Below the pieces are notes generated by a model. That model was not told where the DNA came from, did no database searches, and saw only the letters and a program-made list of their open reading frames with translations. This document shows positions 42,237 through 51,809 of a stretch of DNA of 64,000 nucleotides, piece by piece. Within the stretch, counting starts at the first letter, position 1; the number at the start of each line of letters is the position of its first letter. Source of the DNA: Legionella sheltonii (GTDB lineage Bacteria; Pseudomonadota; Gammaproteobacteria; Legionellales; Legionellaceae); contig NZ_JAPHOQ010000009.1 in the NCBI RefSeq assembly GCF_026191355.1, positions 1 to 64,000 of the forward strand. The letters are read 5' to 3'. The position numbers and the translations under genes are program-made.

Positions 42237-43739
42237 CTATTTTTTATTTTTATATAAATCTTCTAATAAAATTTTTCCCTTTTTGGATAAACGATATTTT
42301 TGCAATCTACTTTTAGGCTTTTCTGGGATAGTACGCTCGATTAACTCATCCCAGAGCAATTGATCAAGATAATTACGTTGAAAAGTTTCTCGATGCCTAA
42401 TACCTGCTACCTCTTGTAGCTCTATACTTTTCAGCTCACCTTTTAGCTCACATGCTCTTAGTACCCGCTCAACCCATGGATCGACTTGTCCGGTAACTTG
42501 TCCGGTAACTTGTCCGGTCATCGATGATGATTTACGCCAAATGGTTGTCTTGAATCCATCGGAGATAGAAAATTCAGGCTCTGGCAGTCCAACCTCACGG
42601 CAACGACGAATCATATCGCCTGTACCAGTTCCCATACGCTCGATATATTTCGTTAAATACAATGGCTCAGCAAGCAAGGGATTTCTTGGAACAGAACCAT
42701 GTGGATGACGTAATTTCTCTAAGGTCAATGATGGAGGGAGTCCTCCTGGATTCCAAATTTCCAATCGATCTGCAAACAGCATTACCTGTACACTTCCATT
42801 ACTATCATAGTCTCGATGAGCAACCGCATTCACAATCGCTTCTGCGACAACTTCCTGGGGAATTTCATAGGCAACAGGCACTTCCGCCCCGCTCTCTCTG
42901 GTTCCCACCCAAAGATTAATTTTGGACATTACGAAATCAATCGCCTGATCGACCAGTGAAAATAACGTGCCTTTATATACTTGATATGAAGGAATGGGTT
43001 TGGCTACTTCTGTCCCGTGAAAATGAGCACATTTTACCTCGGATTACATAACAAACCGTTGTGGTTGCTTTCCAAAGAGTAACATTGCGGCATGTGTAGG
43101 CTTATCCTCATCTAGCAAATTCAAATGGGACAGTAATTCAAAAGAGGTCGCATCGATAGGCAGTGGAAATCCACGTCCTCGTTTTGCTCGACGTAAAAAA
43201 GCCGTCATCCCCTCTTCATCTAAATCTAATAATGTTGCCCCTCGACAAGGAGCGGCATCAAAAGGGCTATTTCTGATTAATTTTCGTTCTTCTAAATCAT
43301 GTATTAAAGCCGCATAAACACTGGAAATAAGCTCGGAAATAGATTGATAACGCCTTCTGATTAATTCAGTTCCAACACGAGTAATAAGATTTTTCATTTT
43401 AGGGTGACGTCTACTTTCTTCATTTCCCTTTATAAAAATTAATCGGGTCTTATGTTCCTCGGAAGCTAGATTGTATTCTTCCTCAGTAGGGGAAACACCT
43501 TTTGCATTCTCAAAGCCATAATCATAGCCAAAAAGACCAATATAGATATCACAAGCACTTACTTGTTCTAGATAAACTTGATCTGCCCTCCTATCATGAG
43601 CTGGCAATTCTTCGAATAAAAATGGATCAAAAAAACGACGCATTAAGGGATCATTTTTCAACCAATGGCATATCTCTAGACGATCTTCTTTAAATTCTTG
43701 TTGTACGCTACTGATAAAAATACGCAATGGTCTCATCAT
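42237..43739 (-). pseudogene. DUF4062/ATP-binding (AlbA-type) gene interrupted by a single in-frame stop
   Basis: Read as one frame of about 500 codons, it has an N-terminal DUF4062-like region (RIFISSVQQEFKEDRLEI, YIGLFGYDYGF), a middle segment, and a C-terminal ATP-binding/Fic-associated half (EAIVNAVAHRDYDSNGSVQV, RMGTGTGDMIRRCREVGLPEP) plus a repeated TGQVTGQVTGQV and a winged-helix end. At 43044-43046 a TAA interrupts an otherwise continuous frame: FVM*SEVKCAHFHGTEV matches the usual continuous sequence. Domain combinations of this kind are found in putative signalling or defence proteins. Confidence 0.85.
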
Positions 43740-43846
43740 AAATCCAAAATCCAAAAATTAAACACGATCTTCTTTCTCATTAACAGGCTTAATTACGTTA
43801 TAACCCACGATTATCACACAACGTTATCAACAGATTTTGTGGATAA

Positions 43847-44722
43847 CTATCCTCTTTCGCTCATTAGTTTGATCAACCAATCAACCTCACTAGCAGAATT
43901 CACCTCGATAATCACTTTTCCCTTACCTTCAGCATTTACTTTTACAGAAACATTTGTTGTAAATTGTTGAGATAGATAGGTACTCCACTCCTCACACTTG
44001 TCATGACGTGTAGCTGAAGAAAAAGTCTTGTCATGTTCCTTATCCCCTGATGACTTCAATCTGTTTGCTAATGCCTCCGTATCACGCACATTGAGCTGTT
44101 TCTCAATGACGGCGCATGCAACTTGAAATTGATGTTCTGGCGAAAGTTTCAAAATTGATCGGGCATGTCCCATATCAATCTTACCCTCGTTTAGCATCTC
44201 TATTACTCTAGAGTCCAAAGATAGTAAGCGAAGCGTATTAGTAACTGAAACTCTGGAACGACCTATCATTTGTGCTATGTCTTCATGAGTCATATGGAAC
44301 TCTTCGCGAAAACGGTTTAATGCTAGCGCTTCTTCAATTGGGTTGAGATTTTCGCGTTGAATATTTTCAATCAGTGAAAATGCGAGAGCAATATTATCAT
44401 CAACATTTCTAATAATAACAGGCACATAAGTTAAACCTGCTTTTTTTGCCGCTCGCCAGCGTCTTTCGCCAGCAATAATCTCATAACGTTCTTCTGCAAT
44501 CTTTCTAACAATAAGTGGCTGGATAATCCCTTGAACTTTGATGGAGCTTGCGAGCTCATCTAAAACAGATTCATCAAATTGTCTTCTAGGCTGATATTTT
44601 CCAGAATTTAATAACTCAACAGCTAAATGAGTTATCGATTCAAAGGGTTTGGATTCTCCATCCTGGAATGAATTGTCTAAGGCTCGAAGCAACTTCAATC
44701 CCTTCAATTCTAAATTTGACAC
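43847..44722 (-). CDS. parB: ParB/Spo0J-family partition protein (stand-alone)
   Basis: The 291-aa protein has the ParB N-terminal domain (SGKYQPRRQFDES, IIAGERRWRAAKKAGL with the arginine patch of the CTP-binding region, FSLIENIQRENLNPIEEA) and the central HTH (HEDIAQMIGRSRVSVTNTLRLL). No parA is adjacent on this strand. It is divergent from the parA-parB-rep operon and its start faces the iterons, so it may act at the same origin. Confidence 0.9.
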   Translation of the reverse strand: MSNLELKGLKLLRALDNSFQDGESKPFESITHLAVELLNSGKYQPRRQFDESVLDELASSIKVQGIIQPLIVRKIAEERYEIIAGERRWRAAKKAGLTYVPVIIRNVDDNIALAFSLIENIQRENLNPIEEALALNRFREEFHMTHEDIAQMIGRSRVSVTNTLRLLSLDSRVIEMLNEGKIDMGHARSILKLSPEHQFQVACAVIEKQLNVRDTEALANRLKSSGDKEHDKTFSSATRHDKCEEWSTYLSQQFTTNVSVKVNAEGKGKVIIEVNSASEVDWLIKLMSERG

Positions 44723-44743
44723 GAGTGTCTCTCCTCAGTTTAT

Positions 44744-44888
44744 CCCTGCAAACGTCCCACCATACCTGTAAACGTCGCACCATTAGTTATTTTTCTTATT
44801 TTTACTTCCTGAAAACGTCCCACCCTATCCCGTAAACGCCGCATCCATTCCTGTAAACGTCCCGGGTAATTCCCGTAAATGTCCCGCA
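44744..44888. repeat. Iteron array, six imperfect copies (putative replication origin)
   Basis: Six copies of a motif near CCTGTAAACGTCCCAC start around 44744, 44764, 44808, 44828, 44850 and 44871. The AAACG cores are spaced 20, 43, 21, 21 and 22 bp apart, so mostly one motif per two helical turns. A further gap of AT-rich DNA precedes parA. Two inverted copies lie beyond rep (48644 and 48681). This is the arrangement of an iteron-controlled origin. Confidence 0.85.
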
Positions 44889-45079
44889 GACTATCCTACA
44901 ACCCTTAAGAACATTGATGCATTAAACTTCTAAACAACAAATAAAAAGATCTTAAAAAAAATTAAAACACGTTGTGTTTCTATAGTAAATAGAAAAATTC
45001 ATAAAAACCTTGTTTTTTCATAAAAATATGGATAAATTAGTAAAACAGTGAAATTTTGTTTATTAAACAAAAGGAAATT
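44889..45079. other. AT-rich stretch between iterons and parA
   Basis: About 190 bp, very A/T-rich (runs such as TTAAAAAAAATTAAAAC and GTTTTTTCATAAAAATATGG). Such a stretch next to iterons is the usual site of strand opening. No gene. Confidence 0.5.
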
Positions 45080-46297
45080 ATGCTAAATCCTCAAATTATT
45101 ACTTATGGCACAGATAATCCAGAACAACTGATGGATAAATTTTATCAAGCCGGGAATGATATGTTATTGGCACTCAGGAACTACGTCATTAATCCTGAAA
45201 AAAGAAAAAAACCAAGAACATGGGGCGCTATTGAAGCAGCAAAAATGGTTAAAGTTTCAGATCCCACCTTTCGAAAGCTATTGGAGTCACATGATGATAT
45301 TCCAGGAATAGTAATGGAAAAACAGGAAAATGGGAGAAACGTAAAAAAGTACACTTTAGCCGCTATAAATTGTCTAAGAGATAAAGCCGGGACTCGCTAT
45401 ATACGACCAAAAGGTTCCAAATGTTTAACAATTGCCGTTTCTAATTTAAAGGGCGGTGTTGGAAAAACAGAAACGACTGTCGATTTAGGTAAAAAAATTG
45501 CTATTGAAGGATTAAAAGTTTTACTACTAGATTTTGATGCACAAGGAACTGCAACCTTAATTAGCTCCGGATTGATACCTGATTTAGAGTTAAAATATGA
45601 AGACACCATCACAAATGTGCTTATTTCTAACCCAAGCAACATTAAGGAGGTTATTTTAAAAACACATTTCGATGGTTTAGATATTATCCCTGCGAACTTG
45701 GCGATACAAGATTGTGATCTAATTTTACCCAATGAAACAGCAAATAATCAAGACCGACTAGGATCTCCAGTTATTAGATTAGCTGAATCTTTGAAAATTA
45801 TTAAAAATCAATATGATGTTATCTTAATTGACTGCGGCCCAAATCTTGGACTACTTACTTTAAACGCAATTATTGCTTGTGATGGAATTATTATTCCTAT
45901 TCCTCCATCTATGAATGATTATTCCAGTTTCATCATGTATACCGCTACATTAAGAAACATGTTTAAAGAGCTACCTTCTAAAAAATTAGAATATCTTCGA
46001 ATTTTGATTTCAAAACATACTGGCAGTAATGAGGCCTTACAAATGGAAAACATGATGCGCGAACAATTTGGACGATATATCTTGACAAATCATATGTGTG
46101 AAACTGTAGAAGTTCCTAAGGCAGCTAACGAAATTGGGACTATTTATGACATTTCTAAACCTCGAGGAAGTCGAGAAGCTTACAGACGCGCTTTGCAACA
46201 TCTGGATGATGTTAATTTAGAAATTATTAATAACTTTAAAGATATTTGGGACAAACAAGCAACTTCTTCGATTATAGGTGGTGATAACAATGGATAA
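45080..46297 (+). CDS. parA: ParA-family partition ATPase with N-terminal HTH
   Basis: The product (405 aa from ATG 45080, AAGGA upstream) has an N-terminal DNA-binding segment (WGAIEAAKMVKVSDPTFRKLL) and a deviant Walker A (SNLKGGVGKTETTVDLG) with LLLDFDAQGTATL and VILIDCGPNLGLL. This is the P1/F-type (class Ia) ParA that both moves plasmids and represses its own operon. It overlaps parB by 8 bp. Confidence 0.93.
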   Translation: MLNPQIITYGTDNPEQLMDKFYQAGNDMLLALRNYVINPEKRKKPRTWGAIEAAKMVKVSDPTFRKLLESHDDIPGIVMEKQENGRNVKKYTLAAINCLRDKAGTRYIRPKGSKCLTIAVSNLKGGVGKTETTVDLGKKIAIEGLKVLLLDFDAQGTATLISSGLIPDLELKYEDTITNVLISNPSNIKEVILKTHFDGLDIIPANLAIQDCDLILPNETANNQDRLGSPVIRLAESLKIIKNQYDVILIDCGPNLGLLTLNAIIACDGIIIPIPPSMNDYSSFIMYTATLRNMFKELPSKKLEYLRILISKHTGSNEALQMENMMREQFGRYILTNHMCETVEVPKAANEIGTIYDISKPRGSREAYRRALQHLDDVNLEIINNFKDIWDKQATSSIIGGDNNG

Positions 46298-47297
46298 CAG
46301 TAAAAAAAATGTCCACAACTCTGGTCCATTAGGCATGTTACTGCGAAACGGGCAAATTAATAAACTGGAAACTTCTAACGAGGTTTCTTCTAATCAAACA
46401 TCATCCAAAACATCCTCCTATTTTAAAACACAATCTGGAATTGAGTTTTCAGAGCAAGAGCTGATTTATATTGATCCTGCTGAATGTGAACCATGGTGCT
46501 ATGCTAACCGTCATGAAAATGAAATGGGGGATATTCAAGGGCTTGTTGATTCAATTAAAGCAAATAAACAATTGCAACCGGCTTTAGTTAGGCTTCACCC
46601 TACCCCACATGGAAAAATTAAATACGAGGTAATTTTCGGTAGAAGACGACACATTGCTTGCTTACAGCTTGGAATTCCTTTTTTAGTCATAAAAAAAGAC
46701 ATTCCTAATATTCAAGATGCTGTAGCATCCCAAGATGCAGAGAATAAATTACGAAATGATGTTAGCAACTATTCTAATGCCTTGTTATATAAACGCTTAT
46801 TAGTAGATGGTGTATTTAAAACTGAAAAAGAGCTCGCAGACAAATTAAATATCTCTACATCAACTTTTAATGATTTAATGGCTTACTCAAAGATTCCTGA
46901 TGAAATAATAGGTAAAATTCCTAATATTCATATTTTATCAAAACAGTTGGCCGTTTCTATTGTTCAAATATTAAATAAATCAAAAAATAACTATAAAACA
47001 ATGTTATCTATTGCCCATCAGATAGGGAAAACAATAAATTCTAATGCCAAGCTTGAGCGTATATTTGAATCAAATAGCACGAAATCGCAATCGTCATTAC
47101 ACACAAGAAATTCCACTGATGCTAAATTTTATGTATCTCAAAAAGGTAAGAAATTATTTACTTTTAAACGTGATTCACGAGGATTACCTTCGATTGTTCT
47201 TAATAAAGAAATCTCCGAATTAATAGATTTAGAATCTATGTGTTCTCATATGTTTGAATATCTAGAAAAAGAAATGGAATCCGGATATCCGGATTGA
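46290..47297 (+). CDS. parB: ParB-family partition protein of the rep operon
   Basis: The product (335 aa) has the ParB-type domain (SIKANKQLQPALVRLHP, YEVIFGRRRHIACLQLGIP), an HTH region (KTEKELADKLNISTSTFNDL) and a C-terminal dimerisation part. It overlaps parA and its 3' end contains the first of two parS-like palindromes. It differs from the ParB at 43847. Confidence 0.9.
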   Translation: MDNSKKNVHNSGPLGMLLRNGQINKLETSNEVSSNQTSSKTSSYFKTQSGIEFSEQELIYIDPAECEPWCYANRHENEMGDIQGLVDSIKANKQLQPALVRLHPTPHGKIKYEVIFGRRRHIACLQLGIPFLVIKKDIPNIQDAVASQDAENKLRNDVSNYSNALLYKRLLVDGVFKTEKELADKLNISTSTFNDLMAYSKIPDEIIGKIPNIHILSKQLAVSIVQILNKSKNNYKTMLSIAHQIGKTINSNAKLERIFESNSTKSQSSLHTRNSTDAKFYVSQKGKKLFTFKRDSRGLPSIVLNKEISELIDLESMCSHMFEYLEKEMESGYPD

Positions 47298-47320
47298 TAT
47301 TTAATCCGGATATCCGGATT
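47278..47320. repeat. Twin perfect 18-bp palindromes, candidate parS/operator
   Basis: AATCCGGATATCCGGATT occurs at 47278-47295 and at 47303-47320, centres 25 bp apart. The first overlaps the parB stop region and the second precedes the rep start by 20 bp. This position suits a centromere bound by ParB or a rep operator. Confidence 0.8.
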
Positions 47321-47340
47321 CTATCGTTAGGGAGAACTGT

Positions 47341-48618
47341 GTGAAAAACGCAGCAATGAATAATAAAAGTCTCGAGCTAAAGAAACATGTTAACGCGATA
47401 CATTGTTCTAATAATCTATCATTAGTTCAGCGTAAGCTGTTTAATGCGTTGCTCTTTAATGCTTATCCAGATCTTCCCTACAAACAACAATTTGAAATCA
47501 AAGGAAAAGATTTATATCAACTAATTGGTTACAACAGCAAAGACACTGCTAAGCTGAAGGAAGCTTTAATCGGACTAATAACGATAGCTATTGAGTGGAA
47601 TGTTATTGATTGCTCAACAGGACAAGAAAAAAAATGGAAGGCTAGTTCCATATTGGCATCTGCCGAACTTTCAAACGGAGTTTGTATTTATGAATACAGC
47701 CAGGTAATGAAAGATCTTATGTATCAACCTGAAATTTATGGTCAAATCAATATTGATCTCGTTTCAAAGTTTAAATCGGGTTATGGTTTGGCGTTATACG
47801 AGAATTGTATCCGATACAAAGGGCTTATGCAGACACCATGGTTTCCCATAGAGATTTTTAGAAAGTTGATGGGCGTGTTTGATGGAAAGTATCAAGTATT
47901 TAAAGATTTTAAGAAAAGAGTACTTGATGTTGGGGTGAATGAAGTAAATACAGTATCACCCATTCGTATTGTTCCTGAATTAGAACGAGTTAATCAGAAG
48001 GTCACTAAAATTCGATTCAAGCTAGAAAAAAATATTGATGAATCTCCAATTCAGATAAATAACTTATCAATTGATGAGGAATTAAAACAAATATTGATTA
48101 GTACATTTGGATTTTCAGCACAAATGATTGATGAGACATATACAAAATATGGTAGGGAATATATTCGAGAGAAAGTAGAAATCATTACACAATCAGAGAA
48201 TTTTGTTACAGGAAAAATTAGAGGCTTAGCTGGGTATTTGATTGAAGCATTAAAAAAAGATTATAAGCTAAGCAGATCAAGCAAAGCTGTAATTAATGAG
48301 CGTCGCAAGATCTCAGAAGCTAAAGAAAAAGAAAAAAAAGAAAAATTGGAAGAACAATCAGAGCGCTACAAACAGTATGTAAACAAAAAGATAAACACAT
48401 ACCTAGAGAAATTAACAGAGCATCAAAAAAGCGCTTTAAATAATGATTTTGATAAATTCATGAAGGAACAAAGTAGTATTCTAAAAAATTGGTATAAAAA
48501 GCATGGCCTAGATCACCCTGCAACCAAAGCCTCGTTTCATAGTTTCATTAAAGAAAATAGACATAGTGAAATAGGTACTATCATATCAATGGAAGATTAT
48601 ATTGAGTTAGTTCAATAG
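47341..48618 (+). CDS. repA: Rep_3-type plasmid replication initiator
   Basis: The 425-aa protein has the initiator pattern LVQRKLFNALLFNAYPDLP, KGKDLYQLIGYNSKDTAKLKEAL, YGLALYENCIRYKG...FRKLMG and a long Lys/Glu-rich C-terminal helical tail. It has tandem winged helices. It starts with GTG at 47341 after AGGGAGA; an ATG at 47356 is an alternative. It would bind the iterons on both sides of the operon. Confidence 0.9.
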   Translation: MKNAAMNNKSLELKKHVNAIHCSNNLSLVQRKLFNALLFNAYPDLPYKQQFEIKGKDLYQLIGYNSKDTAKLKEALIGLITIAIEWNVIDCSTGQEKKWKASSILASAELSNGVCIYEYSQVMKDLMYQPEIYGQINIDLVSKFKSGYGLALYENCIRYKGLMQTPWFPIEIFRKLMGVFDGKYQVFKDFKKRVLDVGVNEVNTVSPIRIVPELERVNQKVTKIRFKLEKNIDESPIQINNLSIDEELKQILISTFGFSAQMIDETYTKYGREYIREKVEIITQSENFVTGKIRGLAGYLIEALKKDYKLSRSSKAVINERRKISEAKEKEKKEKLEEQSERYKQYVNKKINTYLEKLTEHQKSALNNDFDKFMKEQSSILKNWYKKHGLDHPATKASFHSFIKENRHSEIGTIISMEDYIELVQ

Positions 48619-48643
48619 CAATTAATAATAGCTATAAATTTAA

Positions 48644-48698
48644 GGATGGGACATTTGCGGGGATGTATTGTTTTATTGATGGATGGGACGTTTACGGG
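48644..48698. repeat. Two inverted iterons downstream of rep
   Basis: GGATGGGACATTTGCGGG (48644-48661) and GGATGGGACGTTTACGGG (48681-48698) are reverse-strand versions of the iterons at 44744-44888. They sit immediately before the LOG-family gene. Confidence 0.85.
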
Positions 48699-48715
48699 TA
48701 ATGAGATAATTAGTA

Positions 48716-49276
48716 ATGAAAACAATTTGTGTATATCTTGGTGCTAGTTCTGGAAATAATCTGGCATTCAAAGAAGCTGTTATTAAGCTTGCTCATGAAA
48801 TAGTTGCTTATGGACTTACACTAGTTTATGGTGGGTCACGTCTTGGCATGATGGGTTTATTAGCAAGAACTGTAAAAGAATTGGGCGGTAAAGCGATCGG
48901 GGTTACAACTACACATCTTTTAGACAAAGAAAAACCGTTAGACATTCTAGATGAACTTCATATAGTCTCCTCCATGCAAGAAAGAAAAAAAATGCTTCAA
49001 TATCTGGCTGACGCATTTATCGTTATGCCTGGTGGTTTAGGAACACTAGAGGAAGCGGTTGAAACATGGAATGCAATAAAAATTGGAGAGCTAGACAAAA
49101 AGATAGGGTTTCTAAACGTTGATGATTACTTTATAAAACTATTTAGTTTTATCGAGCATTGTAATAAAAATGGATTTATAACAGCTGAGCAAACAGCTAT
49201 TCCCTCCGTGCAAGTTGAGCCTAAAAAATTGTTGAGTGATTTAGTCCTAGCAAAATCTGAAGAATTGTTTGTGTGA
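48716..49276 (+). CDS. LOG-family protein (TIGR00730-type Rossmann fold)
   Basis: The 186-aa protein has VYLGASSGNNLAFKEA, YGGSRLGMMGLLA, and FIVMPGGLGTLEEAVETWNA (the PGGxGTxxE nucleotide-binding motif). LOG proteins cleave ribose 5-phosphate from cytokinin nucleotides or related N-glycosides. In bacteria the substrate is often unknown. It is followed after 33 bp by a transporter gene. Confidence 0.9.
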   Translation: MKTICVYLGASSGNNLAFKEAVIKLAHEIVAYGLTLVYGGSRLGMMGLLARTVKELGGKAIGVTTTHLLDKEKPLDILDELHIVSSMQERKKMLQYLADAFIVMPGGLGTLEEAVETWNAIKIGELDKKIGFLNVDDYFIKLFSFIEHCNKNGFITAEQTAIPSVQVEPKKLLSDLVLAKSEELFV

Positions 49277-49309
49277 TGTAACAGTAAAAGTTTTTAATAA
49301 GGAAATGGA

Positions 49310-50764
49310 ATGCATGCTGTAAAGAGTGAGCGAAAAGGGGTAGTTTATCTACATTGGCTAAATGCAATAACTACATTCAGTTTTGCTATTTTATTTTCAT
49401 CATTATCCCTTTATTTAACAAAGAACATTGGCTTAACTCAAATGCAATCCAATGGAATCGTAGGATTTTTTCTGGCATCAAATTTTATTTTACATTTTGT
49501 AGCGGGGTACATTGGGGATAGGTTTTTAAGTTATCGATTGCTATTTGCCATTTCAACGCTCATACAAACTGTAGGGTTAATAGTACTTAATTTTTCTGAT
49601 GCTTTTGTGTATCTAGGGTTAAGCTTGTTTCTTATAGGGTGTGGATTAGGATCTACATGTATTAACTGCCTTATTACCCAACAATTTACAAGTATCGAAA
49701 ATGAATTAAGAGAAAAAGCATTTTTTCATAATTACAGTGCTATGAATATAGGATTCCTCTCTGGTTATGTTATGAGCGGATTTATTGATATTCACGATAG
49801 ATACGATCGTTTATTTGAAGTAAGTAATTTGATTAATCTAATTACGGTGTTTTTCATTATTAAATCGTGGAAATATTTCGCAAAAAATAAAATAAATACC
49901 AGGGAGGAGATAAAGAGGGGTCGATTAGGACTGATATTAATCATATTTATTATACCTATTCTTCTAGCAGGGTTTTATTATTCTTGGTTAGCAAATGGCC
50001 TCATACTCTTTATTGGTTCTGCGGCTCTATTCTATATAACCTTACTTGGACGTAGTTTAAGTACACAAAATGCACGAAAAAAAATTTATTCTTTTGTATT
50101 TTTAACGGTAAGTTCAATTGTATTTTGGATGCTTTATTTTGTAGGACCTATGGGTGTGACTCAATTCTTGAAGTATAACGTGAGTATTTACATAGGTTCT
50201 TATTATATTCCTCCACAATGGTTAATGAATTTAAACTCAATTTTTGTAATTATAGGCTCACCTATAGCAATCACTCTATTTGATAAACTAAGAAAGAAAC
50301 AAATCACCATTTCGATATCAAAACAATTTATGTGTTCCTTAGTGTTTATTGCATTGTCGTTTTTGGCATTGACTGTTGGCATAATGAATTGTGGTACCGA
50401 GGGATTAACTAGCATGATTTGGATTATTGCGCATTATCTTCTTCAAGCGATAGGGGAGTTGCTTATTGCTCCTGTTGGTTATGCGATGATAGGAAGTCTT
50501 GCACCAGAAAAACTGCAAGGACTTATGATGGGGATATGGATGATGGCTTCAGGAATAGCAGCCACATTATCCAACTATTTTTCTAATTTAATGACTCAAT
50601 CTGAATCATTAAATCCGCTTATTAGCAATGAACATTATATGAGCGCATTTACCCAGCTAGGTCTATATGCCATCTTTGGTGCACTCATTCTCTGGTTATG
50701 TTCTAAAACGATTGAGAATAGTATACAAAAAACCTCGGTTGAAGCGATCGAAGGGGTAGCATGA
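49310..50764 (+). CDS. POT/MFS family transporter
   Basis: The 484-aa protein has about 12 to 14 hydrophobic segments and starts KGVVYLHWLNAITTFSFAIL. The motif NYSAMNIGFLSGYVMSG and the overall layout resemble peptide-type POT transporters of the MFS. AAGGAA precedes the ATG. It probably forms an operon with the LOG-family gene. It could export a product of the neighbouring cluster, but no such link is shown. Confidence 0.8.
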   Translation: MHAVKSERKGVVYLHWLNAITTFSFAILFSSLSLYLTKNIGLTQMQSNGIVGFFLASNFILHFVAGYIGDRFLSYRLLFAISTLIQTVGLIVLNFSDAFVYLGLSLFLIGCGLGSTCINCLITQQFTSIENELREKAFFHNYSAMNIGFLSGYVMSGFIDIHDRYDRLFEVSNLINLITVFFIIKSWKYFAKNKINTREEIKRGRLGLILIIFIIPILLAGFYYSWLANGLILFIGSAALFYITLLGRSLSTQNARKKIYSFVFLTVSSIVFWMLYFVGPMGVTQFLKYNVSIYIGSYYIPPQWLMNLNSIFVIIGSPIAITLFDKLRKKQITISISKQFMCSLVFIALSFLALTVGIMNCGTEGLTSMIWIIAHYLLQAIGELLIAPVGYAMIGSLAPEKLQGLMMGIWMMASGIAATLSNYFSNLMTQSESLNPLISNEHYMSAFTQLGLYAIFGALILWLCSKTIENSIQKTSVEAIEGVA

Positions 50765-50765
50765 T

Positions 50766-51788
50766 CTATTCTAACGATAATTCTGCCTGTAATTTGGATA
50801 ACTTTGTTTCTTCTTGAGCTAATATTTTTAGAAAATTGTCCAATACATTAGGGTTTTTTATTGTTTTGATATCTTTTTTAATGCCATTTATAAGACTTTG
50901 TTGAATTTGAAGTGACTTTTGTAATTCCATGTTAGTACATAGGGGATGAGCCAATTCATAAACATTGGATAAACGTTTATTTGTAGCAAACTCATCTAAT
51001 CCAGAATAAGTACATTCCTCCTTCTTCAATTGCAGTCGAACAGCATTTTCCTGCTCGCACTCTTCTTTGTAGCGTTTCCCTTCCGGAGAATATTGATTAA
51101 ATCCTTTCGGTGTTCTCCAGCGATTAGTGCGCAGAAGTTGAGAAATGATATTAATTTTGTGCCGAAAAGTCCCAATATTTTGGAATTGCTCTTGGTTACT
51201 TAGTGAAAATACAACCTCATCCAGGATTTTTTGTGGTGAGGATAGCTTTACTCCATGTTGTTTTTGAACATTCAGCAACATCCCTTTAGCAATATTGAGC
51301 TCGTTAAGTGGTAATTTAGTACTTGAATGAGAAAGAGTAATATTATTAATTACTCTATTTTTTTCTTTATTAATGGTATCTGTTGAAACAAGATAATCCA
51401 TTCTCTCGTTTATATCTAATTCAGGAGTTGGGATTTTTTCTTTTATCTCCAGAGTATTTTCTGGCTCTTGGTTGATCAATTGTAATTTACTTTGAAGCAT
51501 TTCTGTAATGGCAATAAAGGAACGAGGTACACCATAAAATTTAAATCGCTTTCGGATAATAAAGCCATTTTCTTCTAAGTTCTTTAGATAGATATATATT
51601 CTGCTTTCACTAAAGCCAAGTTCTGCAGCAAGATCAGGAATTTTTTTGGTAAACCATAATCTATTTTCGCGTTTTAAAAGAGTGCCTTGATGGTGGAAGA
51701 TTATTTTATCTAAAAGGAGCGCTTCTTTCGGACATTTAGTTAGTGAAAGAATCTTGTTAAAGCCCAAATAATAAATCGAATTATTCAT
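50766..51788 (-). CDS. Winged-helix plasmid protein (replication/regulation type)
   Basis: The 340-aa product has a winged-helix segment (WFTKKIPDLAAELGFSESRIYIYLKNLEENGFI) and a coiled-coil C-terminus. It resembles plasmid-encoded replication accessory proteins with that layout, but I cannot name the family. It ends one base after the transporter stop, converging on it. Confidence 0.65.
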   Translation of the reverse strand: MNNSIYYLGFNKILSLTKCPKEALLLDKIIFHHQGTLLKRENRLWFTKKIPDLAAELGFSESRIYIYLKNLEENGFIIRKRFKFYGVPRSFIAITEMLQSKLQLINQEPENTLEIKEKIPTPELDINERMDYLVSTDTINKEKNRVINNITLSHSSTKLPLNELNIAKGMLLNVQKQHGVKLSSPQKILDEVVFSLSNQEQFQNIGTFRHKINIISQLLRTNRWRTPKGFNQYSPEGKRYKEECEQENAVRLQLKKEECTYSGLDEFATNKRLSNVYELAHPLCTNMELQKSLQIQQSLINGIKKDIKTIKNPNVLDNFLKILAQEETKLSKLQAELSLE

Positions 51789-51809
51789 AATACATCCATG
51801 TGAAAAAAA

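Noticed and set aside
42054-42257. 67-aa plus-strand frame (hydrophobic, Lys-rich)
   Set aside because: It starts after no clear ribosome-binding site, overlaps the end of the opposite-strand DUF4062 gene, and has the look of translated AT-rich DNA. No recognisable domain.
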